Positions 36,434 through 46,315 of a stretch of DNA of 64,000 bases are shown piece by piece. The stretch is taken from assembly GCA_022825925.1 (NCBI GenBank), contig JAJDVW010000132.1, positions 1 to 64,000 of the forward strand, read 5' to 3'. Positions within the stretch are counted from its first letter, which is position 1. Each line of letters begins with the position of its first letter. The notes beneath the pieces are model-generated. The model saw only the letters and a program-made list of their open reading frames with translations, did no database searches and was not told the origin of the DNA. The position numbers and the translations under genes were made by a program. This DNA is from Pseudomonadales bacterium. Its GTDB lineage: Bacteria > Pseudomonadota > Gammaproteobacteria > Pseudomonadales > Azotimanducaceae.

Positions 36434-38206
36434 TCATCCGCCGGCGGCGAGCCCGAGGGCCGTCTCGGCGATCTCCCGGTTGCGCAGCAGTTGGCCCGGC
36501 GTCGCGCCGGTGGCCTCGCCGTCCTCGAAGGTCACTTCTCCGTTGACGAGGATCCAGCGGTAACCCTCGGCCTTCTGCACCCGGCGCCATTCGCCCGCGG
36601 GATAGTCCTGCACCACCTCGTGGCCGCCCTCCGGGACGATCTTGAGGTTCTCGAGGTCGTACACCACGATGTCCGCCGGGGCTCCGGCGCGCAGATACCC
36701 CCGGTCCAGGAACCCGGCCGCCTGGGCGGGCAGGTAGGACAGGTGGTAGTGCGCCTCCTCGAGCGACAGCGTCTGCGATTCCCGGACGAGCCAGATGAGG
36801 AGGTCCGTCGTGTAGCTGCCGGCGCTGAAGAACTTCGTGTGCGCGCCGCCGTCGGACACCCCGGCCATCATGTAGGGATCGGAGATCATCTCGGAGACGG
36901 CCGCGGGATTCGTCAGGCTCGGGCCCGCGGTGCCGGTCTTGAAGAGCGGCTTGAGGTCGGCCGCCACGGCGATGTCGAGGATCGCGTCGACCACGTGCTT
37001 GCCTTCGGTCTCGGCGATCTCGCCGATCGTGCGGCCGACGTAGCCCGCGAGATTCCCTTCGGCTTCCTTGACCGTGATGGTCTCGAGCGCGCCGCCGGTG
37101 CCAACGGTCATGAAGTTCGGGTAGTCATCCTTCATGGCCTGTCGGATCGCCGGGTCGGAGAGCCTGGCGAGCTTCTCCTCGTGGGTGCCCTGGGTTGCGT
37201 GGTTCCACGGCGGGCTGAAGTCGTAGAGATTCCAGTCCTCGAACGTGTACTCGAACCAGATGCGCCCGGTGGCGCCCTGGCCGTAGATGCGCAGTCCGCG
37301 CGCGTTGCAGTCGTGCAGCCAGGCGATCGACTGCCTGTGCGCGTCGGGATACGCGTCCACCACGGCGATGGCGTTGTGGAGCACCGGTCGCCCGGAGCGT
37401 TCCGCCAGCGTCTCGAGGAACTTGAGGTCCTTCGCGATGTCCTCGGGCGCGGCCGTGATCGGGTTGCCGGCCTGCGCTTGGGTGATCTGGATGAAGCCCT
37501 CGTCGCGTTCGTACAGCACGTCGGCGAGGGCCAGCACGTCCTCGTCCGCCATGCAGTCGGTGGGCATGGGGGTGCCGTCGTGATCCGCCTGCAGCGAGTT
37601 GGCGCCGAGGCGCTGCACCGAGAAGCCGCACGCTCCGGCGTCCATCGCCTCGTGCAGCAACCGCTGCATCTCGCGGCGCTGCACCGGGGTGGCCGGGCGG
37701 CTCTTGGCGGCTTCCATGCCCATGACGTACACCATGAGCGGCGAAACCGGCACGTAGCTCACGCAGTTGACGCCCTTCGGGATGCGCTGCAGGTTGTCGA
37801 GCCACTCGGGGAAGGTCTCCCACGCCCAGGGCATCCCCGCCTTCATGGTGTTGAAGGGAATCTGCTCGGTGCGGGTCATCATCAGGAGCGCCCGGTCACG
37901 GTCCTGCGGCTTCACCGGCGCGAAGCCGAAGCCGCAGTTGCCGAGCACGAGCGAAGTGACACCGTGCCAGCCGGACACGGTGCAGTAGGGGTCCCAGTGG
38001 ATCTGCGCGTCGTAGTGCGTGTGCAGGTCCACGAAACCCGGGGCCACGACCAGCCCCGTCGCATCCAGTTCCGTTGCCCCCTCGCCGGGGCCGATACGGC
38101 CGATTTTCGCGACCTTCCCGTCGGTGATGCCGACGTCTGCGCGGAGCCTCGGCAGGCGGGTGCCGTCCACCACGGTGCCGCCTCGGATTACCAGATCGTA
38201 TGTCAT
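36434..38206 (-). CDS. N-acyl-D-amino-acid deacylase-type amidohydrolase (paralogue 1)
   Basis: 590 residues. The N-terminus LVIRGGTVVDGTRLPRL leads into the metal motif FVDLHTHYDAQIHWDP, then LGNCGFGFAPV, and late VSDGGAHTKFFSAGSY and the end LENLKIVPEGG. This is the D-aminoacylase branch of the amidohydrolases, which free D-amino acids from N-acyl forms or act on similar amides. It is a paralogue of the 39539 gene, which lies across two Lrp-type regulators and is divergently transcribed. Confidence 0.9.
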   Translation of the reverse strand: MTYDLVIRGGTVVDGTRLPRLRADVGITDGKVAKIGRIGPGEGATELDATGLVVAPGFVDLHTHYDAQIHWDPYCTVSGWHGVTSLVLGNCGFGFAPVKPQDRDRALLMMTRTEQIPFNTMKAGMPWAWETFPEWLDNLQRIPKGVNCVSYVPVSPLMVYVMGMEAAKSRPATPVQRREMQRLLHEAMDAGACGFSVQRLGANSLQADHDGTPMPTDCMADEDVLALADVLYERDEGFIQITQAQAGNPITAAPEDIAKDLKFLETLAERSGRPVLHNAIAVVDAYPDAHRQSIAWLHDCNARGLRIYGQGATGRIWFEYTFEDWNLYDFSPPWNHATQGTHEEKLARLSDPAIRQAMKDDYPNFMTVGTGGALETITVKEAEGNLAGYVGRTIGEIAETEGKHVVDAILDIAVAADLKPLFKTGTAGPSLTNPAAVSEMISDPYMMAGVSDGGAHTKFFSAGSYTTDLLIWLVRESQTLSLEEAHYHLSYLPAQAAGFLDRGYLRAGAPADIVVYDLENLKIVPEGGHEVVQDYPAGEWRRVQKAEGYRWILVNGEVTFEDGEATGATPGQLLRNREIAETALGLAAGG

Positions 38207-38378
38207 CGTGCGGGTCCTCCCCCTTCATTCCCTCGACGTTCGAGTTTGCGACTTCTCAAGTCGGCATGTCAACGCAAAACGGAGCCGGTTGGGTCGAGGA
38301 CAGGGGGAAGTGGCGCTGTACATTCGGATCGGAATCCGCTTCCATGAAAGGCGGTCCAGTAAGGGCGTTCCAGGGAAC

Positions 38379-38846
38379 GTGCCAGCCAGTCTCGACGACA
38401 TCGACCGGGCGCTGATCGAGCACTTGCGCTCCGACGGCCGCATGCCCAACAAGCGGCTCGCGAAGCACCTCTCCATTTCCGAGGCGACGGTGGCCAACCG
38501 CATCCGGCGGCTGCAGGAGGAGTCGGTGCTGCGCGTGCTGCTGCGGCGCGACCTCTACAGCAAGGGGTTCGACCTGCAGTGTTTCGCGGAGGTGTCCGTC
38601 GCGGGGCGGGCGGTGGAGCGGGTGGCGTCGGACCTCGCGGGGATCGAGGGGGCGACGAGCGTGAACCTGCTGCTCGGCACGCCGGAGATCATGCTGGTGT
38701 TCAACGCCGTGGACCGGGAGGACCTGCTGGCGGTGCTCGAGAACGAGATTGCCGCGGTGGAAGGGGTGGCGCGGGTGGAACTCCACACCGCCATCGACAT
38801 CCGCAAGTACAAGACGGGCTACGCGCGGCTGGTGTACGAGTCATGA
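38379..38846 (+). CDS. Lrp/AsnC-family transcriptional regulator 1
   Basis: 155 residues from GTG 38379, the only plausible start near the family N-terminus. LDDIDRALIEHLRSDGRMPNKRLA and VANRIRRLQEESVLRV form the winged helix; the C-terminal RAM/ACT half contains TSVNLLLGTPEIMLVF. Lrp-type proteins sense small amino acids. Lying between two deacylase genes, it probably controls them. The next regulator overlaps by ATGA. Confidence 0.85.
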   Translation: MPASLDDIDRALIEHLRSDGRMPNKRLAKHLSISEATVANRIRRLQEESVLRVLLRRDLYSKGFDLQCFAEVSVAGRAVERVASDLAGIEGATSVNLLLGTPEIMLVFNAVDREDLLAVLENEIAAVEGVARVELHTAIDIRKYKTGYARLVYES

Positions 38847-39301
38847 GGATCGACGGCACGGACGAGGCCATCATGGCCGTGCTGCAGCAGGACGGGCGGC
38901 TCAGCAACCGGGAGGTCGGGCGCCGACTGGAGATCTCCGAGGGCCAGGTGCGCCAGCGCCTGCGCAAGCTGCTGAACGGGGGCGCGGTCCGCTTCGACGC
39001 CGTCACCGACGGTAGGGCGATGGGCATCGACTTCGTCGCGTTCGTCAAGGTGTCGGTCATGCCGAAGCACCTCGAGGCGTTCCTGCGAACCTGCGCGGAG
39101 TTCGAGGACGTCTGGTACCTCGCGGCCCTGTCCGGCCGCTTCAACGTGATGGCGGTCCTGTGCACCGAGAACGCGATGGACGCGATGCACATCGTCAACC
39201 GCCGCATGCGGCCCCTCGACGGGGTCAACGAGGTCGAAGTGCGGCAGGTATCCGGCGCGACCAAGCACGACTACCACGAGATCGTGGTTGCCCGGGAGTA
39301 G
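38843..39301 (+). CDS. Lrp/AsnC-family transcriptional regulator 2
   Basis: 152 residues, start ATG overlapping the previous stop. HTH in LQQDGRLSNREVGRRLEISEGQVRQRLR, then a RAM-like domain (VWYLAALSGRFNVMAVL, RPLDGVNEVEVRQVSG). It is only distantly similar to the first regulator. Two coupled, diverged Lrp proteins suggest a hetero-oligomer or two effectors. Confidence 0.85.
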   Translation: MRIDGTDEAIMAVLQQDGRLSNREVGRRLEISEGQVRQRLRKLLNGGAVRFDAVTDGRAMGIDFVAFVKVSVMPKHLEAFLRTCAEFEDVWYLAALSGRFNVMAVLCTENAMDAMHIVNRRMRPLDGVNEVEVRQVSGATKHDYHEIVVARE

Positions 39302-39538
39302 CGTTCCGTACCTTCGGGTGGAGCCGCGCGCCGGGTTTCGCCGGGGCGCTCAACGGAACGCCAGTCCTTCGTGCGGCAGCCCGGACACTGTCGATATTCG
39401 TTGCTTCATGTGCGGTATGGTTACGCGATATCGAGTCGAGGGTCTGAAACCTGACATAAGGCGGTCCAGATGTGGTTGGCAAGCTACGTTCTTTTGACAT
39501 AGACTCGGGGCGTCAACTCACCTGCGGAGGGGGAGAGA

Positions 39539-41320
39539 ATGGCGCAATACGATGTGGTCGTTCGTGGCGGCACGATTGTCGACGGTACGCAGTTGCCGCG
39601 GTTCAAGGGAGACGTCGGGATCAAGGACGGGCTGATCGCGAAGATCGGCCGCATTCCAGCCGGCGCGGGCGAGCGGGAGTTGCCGGCGGAGGGGCTCGTC
39701 GTCGCCCCGGGCTTCGTGGACCTGCACACGCACTACGATGCGCAGATTCACTGGGATCCGTACTGCACGATCTCGGGTTGGCACGGCGTGACCTCCGTGG
39801 TGCTCGGCAACTGCGGTTTCGGCTTTGCGCCGTGCCATCCGCAGGACCGTGAGCGTTCGTTGCTGATGATGACGCGCAACGAGCAGATTCCGTACGACTC
39901 GATGAAGGAGGGGATGCCCTGGAACTGGATCACCTTCCCGGAGTGGCTCGAGAACCTGCAGCGTATTCCGAAGGGCGTCAATATCGTGAGCTTCGTTCCC
40001 GTGTCGCCGCTGATGGTCTACGTCATGGGTTTGGAGGCGGCGAAGTCCCGCCCCGCGACGAAGGCGGAGCAGAAGGAGATGCAGCGGCTGCTGAACGAGG
40101 CGATGGACGCGGGCGCGCTGGGATTCTCCGTGCAGCGCCTGGGCGAGCACTCGCTGCAGGCGGACTTCGACGGGACGCCGATGCCGACGGACTGCATGGC
40201 CGACGAGGATGTGCTGGTGCTGGCGGATGTGCTGCGGGAACGCGGCGAAGGGTTCATCCAGATCACGCAGGCGCAAGGGGGCGACCCGGTGCGCTCGGGC
40301 GACGCGGTGAAGAGCGCGGACCGGGCGTTTCTCGAGACGCTCGCCGAGCGTTCGCAGCGACCGGTGCTGCACAACGTCATCGCGGCGAGCGACGATCGCC
40401 CCGAGTTTCACAAGAGCGAGATCGAGTGGGTCAGGGACTGCAACGATCGCGGCCTGCGGATCATCGGCCAGGGCGCATGCGTCCGGACCTGGTTCTCGTT
40501 CACGCTGGACCTGTGGAACCTGTACGACCACAGCCCCGCGTGGAACGAACTGACGCAGGGCACGCGCGAGGAACGCCTGACCAGGATGGCCGACCCCGCG
40601 CGGCGCGGCCAGTTGAAGGAGGAAGAGCCGATGCTCGCCTCGATCGGCGAGCGGACGCGACCGAAAAACCTGACCATCGTGCGCGTACCCGATGGCTCCG
40701 TCGATCTTGGCAAGTACGTGGGGCGCAAGCTCTCCGACATTGCCGAGGACGAGGGCAAGGATCCCGTGGACGCGATGCTGGACATCGCCGTGGCCGGCAA
40801 CCTCGACGTGGAATTCCGCGGCGGGGACGCCACCAGCACCAACCCGGACATGGTGGCGGAGCTGATGCGCGACCCGTTCATCGTCGCCGGCGTTTCCGAC
40901 GGCGGTGCGCACGTGAAGTTCTTCACCGGCGGGTCGTACACGACGGACCTCCTGACGTGGCTGGTGCGGGATACGGGCAAGCTGACGCTCGAGGAAGCGC
41001 ACTTCCACCTGAGCTACCTGCCGGCGCAGGCGGCGGGCTTCTCGGACCGGGGGTTCCTGAAGGAGGGCGCCCCCGCGGACATCGTGGTGTACGACCTCGA
41101 GAACCTGAAGCGTGTTCCGGAGTGGGATTACGAGATCGCACACGACTTCCCCGCCGACGAGTGGCGCCGCGTGCAGCGCGCGCAAGGCTACCGGTGGGTG
41201 ATGGTCAACGGTACGATCACGTTCGAGGACGACGAGTGCACGGGCGCCACGCCGGGGCAGTTGCTGCTGAACCGGCGGATCTTCAGCGCCCGGGAAAGCG
41301 CGGCGATGGCCGCCGGCTGA
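39539..41320 (+). CDS. N-acyl-D-amino-acid deacylase-type amidohydrolase (paralogue 2)
   Basis: 593 residues with the same signatures as paralogue 1 (FVDLHTHYDAQIHWDPYC, LGNCGFGFAPC, VSDGGAHVKFFTGGSY), and similar throughout. A strong ribosome binding site (GGAGGGGGAGAG) precedes the ATG. The Cys in the NCGFG motif and the His-x-His pair are kept, so both copies look active. The 237-bp gap upstream carries TTGACA (39494-39499) but no clear partner -10 box. Confidence 0.9.
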   Translation: MAQYDVVVRGGTIVDGTQLPRFKGDVGIKDGLIAKIGRIPAGAGERELPAEGLVVAPGFVDLHTHYDAQIHWDPYCTISGWHGVTSVVLGNCGFGFAPCHPQDRERSLLMMTRNEQIPYDSMKEGMPWNWITFPEWLENLQRIPKGVNIVSFVPVSPLMVYVMGLEAAKSRPATKAEQKEMQRLLNEAMDAGALGFSVQRLGEHSLQADFDGTPMPTDCMADEDVLVLADVLRERGEGFIQITQAQGGDPVRSGDAVKSADRAFLETLAERSQRPVLHNVIAASDDRPEFHKSEIEWVRDCNDRGLRIIGQGACVRTWFSFTLDLWNLYDHSPAWNELTQGTREERLTRMADPARRGQLKEEEPMLASIGERTRPKNLTIVRVPDGSVDLGKYVGRKLSDIAEDEGKDPVDAMLDIAVAGNLDVEFRGGDATSTNPDMVAELMRDPFIVAGVSDGGAHVKFFTGGSYTTDLLTWLVRDTGKLTLEEAHFHLSYLPAQAAGFSDRGFLKEGAPADIVVYDLENLKRVPEWDYEIAHDFPADEWRRVQRAQGYRWVMVNGTITFEDDECTGATPGQLLLNRRIFSARESAAMAAG

Positions 41321-41505
41321 TCGCAGTCGCGAGCGGGCGGCAGCGCGTCGACTCTGGGGGAACAGTAGCCTCGCAGTCCTTCGAACTTCTTTTCGGAGAC
41401 GGCGTTTCGCGTTAAGGTACGGGCGATTCGATACGCGAAGCGGTAGCGACGGCTGGCACGGACCGCCCGGCGGGACCCGGGCGGCGGGAAGACGGGGGAG
41501 GCACC

Positions 41506-43329
41506 ATGAACACACCACTCAAGAAGGAATACTCGAATCTGGGGTTCGACCCCGACGCGTTGCGCGAGAAGTACCGCGCCGAGCGCGACAAGCGCATGCG
41601 GGACGACGGGGACGACCAGTTCCTGCGCACCATGGACGACTATGCGCACTACGCCGACGAGGACCCGTTCGTCGAGGAGCCCCTGGAGCAGGACGCCATC
41701 GACCGGGAGGTCGACGTGGTCGTCATCGGCGGCGGCTTCAGCGGCATGATGGCCTTGGCGCGGCTGAAGGAACGCGGCGTGGAGGACGTCCTGCTGATCG
41801 AGTCCGGGGCGGACCTCGGCGGCACGTGGTACTGGAACCGCTATCCCGGATCGCAGTGCGACATCGAGTCCTACTGCTACCTGCCGCTCCTCGAGGAGCT
41901 CGATTACATGCCGAAGGAGAAATACTCCTACGCGCCGGAGATCTACGAGCACTGCCAGCGCATCGGCGAGTACTACGGCCTTTACGACCTGGCGCTCTTC
42001 CAGACGCGGGTCACCGAGTTGCGCTGGAGCGAGGACGACAGCCGCTGGCTGGTGTCGACCCATCGGGGAGACGACCTGCGGGCACGGTTCGTCATCCAGG
42101 CGGCGGGCACGGCGAACACCCCGAAGCTGCCGGGCATCGAGGGGATTCACGACTACCGGGGGCACTCCTTCCACACCTGCCGCTGGGATTACGACTACAC
42201 CGGCGGCGATCATAGCGGCGGCCTGACGAAGCTCGCCGACAAGCGGGTCGCGGTGATCGGCACGGGCTGCACCGCCATCCAGGCGGTGCCGTACGTCGGC
42301 GAGCACGCGAAGGAACTCTACGTGTTCCAGCGCACGCCCTCGTCCGTGGACGCGCGCGGCAACACGCTGACGGACGAGGAGTGGTACAAGTCCCTCGAGC
42401 CGGGCTGGCAGCGCGCGCGGCGCGAGAACTTCGCCGACATCGTGGTCGGCCGTCCGTTCGAGGAAGACCTCGTGGCGGACGGTTGGACGGACATCTTCCG
42501 GCGGGTGCAGTCGCTGCTGCCGCCCGAGGAAGCGGTCGAGGGGGATCCGGAGGAGCTCGCCTTCGCGGCGGAGGTCGAGGACTTCCGCAAGATGAACGAA
42601 GTCCGGGAGCGGGTGGACAAGACCGTCAAGGACCCGGCCATCCGGGAGGCGCTCAAGCCCTGGTACCGCCAGTTCTGCAAGCGCCCGACGTTCAACGACG
42701 AGTACCTGGCCACGTTCAACCGTCCGAACGTGCACCTGGTCGACGTGAGCGAAAGCAGGGGCGTGGACCGCATCACCGAGAAAGGCGTCGTCGCCAACGG
42801 CGTTGAGTACGAGGTCGACTGCATCATCTACGCGACCGGCTTCGAGATCACCTCGTCACCGCGGCGGCGCATCAACTTCGACGTCGTCGGCCGGGGCGGC
42901 AAGTCGCTGTTCGAGCACTGGGACCAGGGCCTGCAGACCCTGCACGGCCTGTCGAGCCACGGCTTCCCGAACTGGTTCTTCATCGGCGTGAACCAGAACG
43001 GGCTGTCGGTGAACATGACGGCCATGTTCGACGACCAGGCACGGCACGTCGCCTACATCATCGACGAGGTGCTCGGGCGCGGCCGCACGGTGGCGGAGGT
43101 GACGGCGGAGGCGGAAGCGGAGTGGGTCGCGGAGATCCGCCGGCTCGCGTTCGCGAACCGGGACTTCTTAGAGTCCTGCACCCCCGGCTACTACAACAAC
43201 GAAGGGGAACTCGACGACCCGAGCAAGGGTCTGGCGACCCAGGCGTATGCGCCGGGCATCAACGCGTTCAACGCGCTGCTCGCCGATTGGCGGGAGCAGG
43301 GGGACCTCCAGGGGTTCGAACTCCGCTGA
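41506..43329 (+). CDS. Baeyer-Villiger-type flavin monooxygenase
   Basis: 607 residues. After about 65 leading residues the FAD site reads VVVIGGGFSGMMALARLKERG, with GGTWYWNRYPGSQCDIESYCY typical of class B BVMOs. The BVMO fingerprint is FHTCRWDYDY (expected FxGxxxHxxxWP/D). The second nucleotide-binding motif is VAVIGTGCTAIQAVPYV, for NADPH, and the C-terminal ATGFE follows. Oxidises a ketone to an ester or a similar reaction. It has no close partner gene; the substrate is unknown. Confidence 0.9.
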   Translation: MNTPLKKEYSNLGFDPDALREKYRAERDKRMRDDGDDQFLRTMDDYAHYADEDPFVEEPLEQDAIDREVDVVVIGGGFSGMMALARLKERGVEDVLLIESGADLGGTWYWNRYPGSQCDIESYCYLPLLEELDYMPKEKYSYAPEIYEHCQRIGEYYGLYDLALFQTRVTELRWSEDDSRWLVSTHRGDDLRARFVIQAAGTANTPKLPGIEGIHDYRGHSFHTCRWDYDYTGGDHSGGLTKLADKRVAVIGTGCTAIQAVPYVGEHAKELYVFQRTPSSVDARGNTLTDEEWYKSLEPGWQRARRENFADIVVGRPFEEDLVADGWTDIFRRVQSLLPPEEAVEGDPEELAFAAEVEDFRKMNEVRERVDKTVKDPAIREALKPWYRQFCKRPTFNDEYLATFNRPNVHLVDVSESRGVDRITEKGVVANGVEYEVDCIIYATGFEITSSPRRRINFDVVGRGGKSLFEHWDQGLQTLHGLSSHGFPNWFFIGVNQNGLSVNMTAMFDDQARHVAYIIDEVLGRGRTVAEVTAEAEAEWVAEIRRLAFANRDFLESCTPGYYNNEGELDDPSKGLATQAYAPGINAFNALLADWREQGDLQGFELR

Positions 43330-43390
43330 GGGTCCTCCCGAGTCGGTCCTCCGCGCTACGTGCCTGTCGCCGAACGAACGCGGACCCCTC

Positions 43391-43915
43391 CTATGATCCG
43401 AAGTGCGCCCGGATCCGGATGCCGTACGTCCTGGGCGTCGTGAACTGGCCCCCGACGTTCTCGAGCGCGGCCGGGGTGCTGAAGATAACGCGGTTCACCG
43501 AGTAGAGTTCGTTCCCGGCGTTCTCGACAAAGGCCTGGGACTCGTAGCGCTGGTTCGGCTGCCAGATGGCCCGCACGTTGGTCAGCCTGGTAGGAGAGGT
43601 GGCCCTGCGGGCTGAAGCCCGGCATGGCCGCGGGGCTGATCGTGTACTCGAGTTCCACGCCCCAGGTCTCCGCCTGGCCGGCGTTGCGGATGAACGCCTG
43701 GTTCGGCACGTAGAGCGTGAACTGGATGTCCTGGAAGTCGTACGAGTAGAACGCGAGGTTGGTGCGCACCTGGCCGTCCAGGAACGTGGACTTGATGCCC
43801 CCTCGAAGGCGTCGAGGTACTCGGGATCGTACGCGCCGACGCCGCACTCGGCCACGTTGAAGGCGCCGCCCTTGTATCCCTCCGAGTACTTGATGTAGAG
43901 CATCGTGTCCTCGTT
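43391..43915 (-). pseudogene. Frame-shifted C-terminal remnant of a TonB-dependent receptor
   Basis: Three pieces in different frames give one receptor C-terminus: MLYIKYSEGYKGGAFNVAE (ending near 43800), then STFLDGQVRTNLAFYSYDF to GHLSYQ (near 43590), then LTNVRAIWQPNQRYESQAF to the end TPRTYGIRIRAHFG. At least two frameshifts are needed, and the plug and most of the barrel are missing. The intact receptor at 43933 is not its missing part, because it has its own barrel end. Confidence 0.85.
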
Positions 43916-43932
43916 AACCGCGAACCGGGGCC

Positions 43933-45999
43933 TCAGAAGTGCAGGATGAACCGCGCCCGCATCGTCCGGGGTTCCAGCGGATGGAAGTGCGTGTCGAGGA
44001 CGCCGTCCGCCGGCTCCCCGGCGAGGCGGGAAGCGTAGTAGTAGGCGATGTCGTCGTCCCGTGAGTCGAGGACGTTGAACAGGTCGAGGGCGAACTCGGC
44101 CCGCCGGTAGTGCCAGGCGATGCCGGCATGCACGAGCCACGAGGCGTCGGAACGCACCGAACCGTCCTCGACCAGGGGCGCCTCCCCGAGATGGCGGGCG
44201 TTCAGGCTTGCGCGGAATCCCCCTCCCAGCAGCGCGGTCGCGCCGGCGTGGAACGTGCGTTCCACCGCCCCCGGAATCTCTTCGCCGCCATCCAGTTCGG
44301 CGTCGCTGGCGGTGTACGCGGCGTTGAGCGACAGCCACTGGCGCGCGCGCCAGAAGGCGGTGAGTTCGAGACCCTTGCGCACGGAGGCGTCGCTCGGTTC
44401 GGTCACCCCGGCATCGCCGATGTAGACCAGTTCGGAGTCGAGCCCCAGCCAGAAGCCGATGAGGGTGGCGTTGAAGGACGGGTCGGGCTCGAAACGCAGC
44501 CCGATCTCTGCGCCCTCGGACGCGGCGAGCACGTCGGGCGCGCCCGCGTCGGCCGGCACCGCCGGGCCTCCGGCCGCGTGCAGCACGCGCACGTCGTTGG
44601 AATGGAATCCGCGACCCCAACTCAGGTAAGCCTCGAGGCGGTCGGTGACCTCGTAGGCCACGCTGAGCTTCGGGCTCGCGAGACGGTCGTCGCCCGCGGT
44701 GTCGTCCTCGGAGCGCAGCGCCGCCACGTCCCAGTCGTAGTAGTCGGCGCGCAGGCCCAGGACGCTCCGCAGGCGCTCGCCGAGTCGCAGTTCGAGTTCG
44801 CCGTAAGCGCCGAAGGACGTCTCTTCCACCCGGTCGCGCCGGCGGACGTGCGTGCGCACGCGGGCGTCGGTCCCGTAGAGCCCCACTTCGTCGATGTCGT
44901 CGAGGCGTGCCTCGAGTCCCCACCGGAAGGAGAGCGGCAGTTCCGCGAGCCATGCGCTGGTATCGCCGTGCAGCCAAAGGCCGCGAACCGTGCGGTCGTC
45001 GCGCTGCTCGAACTCGTCGCCGCGCACGGGGTCGTCGAGCAGGTAGGTGAAGTTCGAGAACAGCGTGAAGTCGTAGTCGAGCCAATAGGCGCCGATGCGC
45101 CATGCTCCGGCGTCGGCCTGCGCCGTGGCGGCGGAGCGCTGTGTCTCGCCGCCGAGGTCCGGGTCCACGAACCCGGTTCGGTCCAGGAGGCCGGCACGGA
45201 CCGCCCGACGGGGGAGCTGGTCGGTGGCGTTCCATTGGCCGTCGTAGCCGTGGAGCGCGGCGCGCACTTCCACGGATCCGAAACCGTGGCCGTAGCCGAG
45301 GTGGAACCTGTGCTGCTCGAGGTTCTCGTCCAGGCGCCAGGGACCGTGGTACCGGGTCGCGTCGACGGCGCCGGTGAGCACGCCGTTCCCCAGCAGGGCG
45401 CTGCCGGCGCTCATGCCGCGCGCGTAACCGTGTTCGCCCAGCGCGACCTCGAGGACGGGCTCCGGCAGCTCGGTACGGTAGGCGAAGTCGACGCTCCCGG
45501 CGGACGAGAAGTCCCCCTTCTCGGGGTGGTAGACGCCCTTGCGGTACACGGCGGTCTCGACCATCTCGGGAATGATGAAGTTGAGGTCGAGGTAGCCCTG
45601 GCCGTGGCCGTGGGTGCGCATGTTGAGCGGGACCTCGTCGAGGTGCGCGGAGAAGTCGGTGCCGTGATCGAGGTTGAAGCCCCGCAGGAAGTACTGGTTG
45701 GCCTTGCCCGTACCGGAGTGCTGCGTGGCCACCATGCCCGGCACGGCTTCCACGAGCTCGCCGACCCGCAGCAGCGGCGAGAGATGGTAGTCCGCGTGCC
45801 CAACCATGCCTTCGGAGGCCGTGGCGGCCGCGCCGATGTGTCGCTGGGCCCTTCCGTAAACGACGATCTCCTCCTCGATGTGCAGGTGTCCGTGGTCGCG
45901 CTCGTCGGCTTCGAGAACGACGGGAGTCGCGAGCGCGCAGGCGGCTGCCAGCGCGGCGTGGACCGCGGACGGCGCCGCGGGCCTTGCGGTCGAGGACAT
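43933..45999 (-). CDS. TonB-dependent receptor, plausibly metal-type
   Basis: 688 residues from ATG 45999. Its mature N-terminus is rich in His (RDHGHLHIEEEIVVYG), and the plug has GKANQYFLRGFNLDHGTDF and NMRTHGHGQGYLDLNFI. A complete barrel ends in RTMRARFILHF. The His clusters could bind a metal such as zinc or copper, but this is inference. It has no linked transport genes. The older remnant lies right behind it. Confidence 0.85.
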   Translation of the reverse strand: MSSTARPAAPSAVHAALAAACALATPVVLEADERDHGHLHIEEEIVVYGRAQRHIGAAATASEGMVGHADYHLSPLLRVGELVEAVPGMVATQHSGTGKANQYFLRGFNLDHGTDFSAHLDEVPLNMRTHGHGQGYLDLNFIIPEMVETAVYRKGVYHPEKGDFSSAGSVDFAYRTELPEPVLEVALGEHGYARGMSAGSALLGNGVLTGAVDATRYHGPWRLDENLEQHRFHLGYGHGFGSVEVRAALHGYDGQWNATDQLPRRAVRAGLLDRTGFVDPDLGGETQRSAATAQADAGAWRIGAYWLDYDFTLFSNFTYLLDDPVRGDEFEQRDDRTVRGLWLHGDTSAWLAELPLSFRWGLEARLDDIDEVGLYGTDARVRTHVRRRDRVEETSFGAYGELELRLGERLRSVLGLRADYYDWDVAALRSEDDTAGDDRLASPKLSVAYEVTDRLEAYLSWGRGFHSNDVRVLHAAGGPAVPADAGAPDVLAASEGAEIGLRFEPDPSFNATLIGFWLGLDSELVYIGDAGVTEPSDASVRKGLELTAFWRARQWLSLNAAYTASDAELDGGEEIPGAVERTFHAGATALLGGGFRASLNARHLGEAPLVEDGSVRSDASWLVHAGIAWHYRRAEFALDLFNVLDSRDDDIAYYYASRLAGEPADGVLDTHFHPLEPRTMRARFILHF

Positions 46000-46315
46000 G
46001 GAGGCGGGTTCCGTGTGGCGCGCGGCACAAGCTATCGGCTGCATGACGGGCGGTCAACGGACGAGTGCGTACCGATCCGTTCTGCGACGCGAGCCCGTAG
46101 ACTCAGCCGATCGGCACGGTCGACGCCTCGCATGTCGGGCGCTGGGCCTAGTTGGTTGGACGTGCTGGATCTCCGGCGCGCCTTCAGGAGCTGACTCCAA
46201 GTGGCCCCGCCGCCGCTCTGGCGGTCGCGGATGACCCGCGGCAAACACTTCGTTAATCTCGCGTCTCGTCCGGAGATTCGACGTTTGGTGACGGCCCGGC
46301 GGAGGAGGAAGCCCC
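46000..46315. other. Divergent intergenic region between the TonB receptor and the PhyH gene
   Basis: 316 bases. It carries the promoters of two divergent genes, but I can name no -35/-10 pair. The ribosome binding site GGAGGAGG of the PhyH gene lies at its right end. No repeat or RNA gene is seen. Confidence 0.4.
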
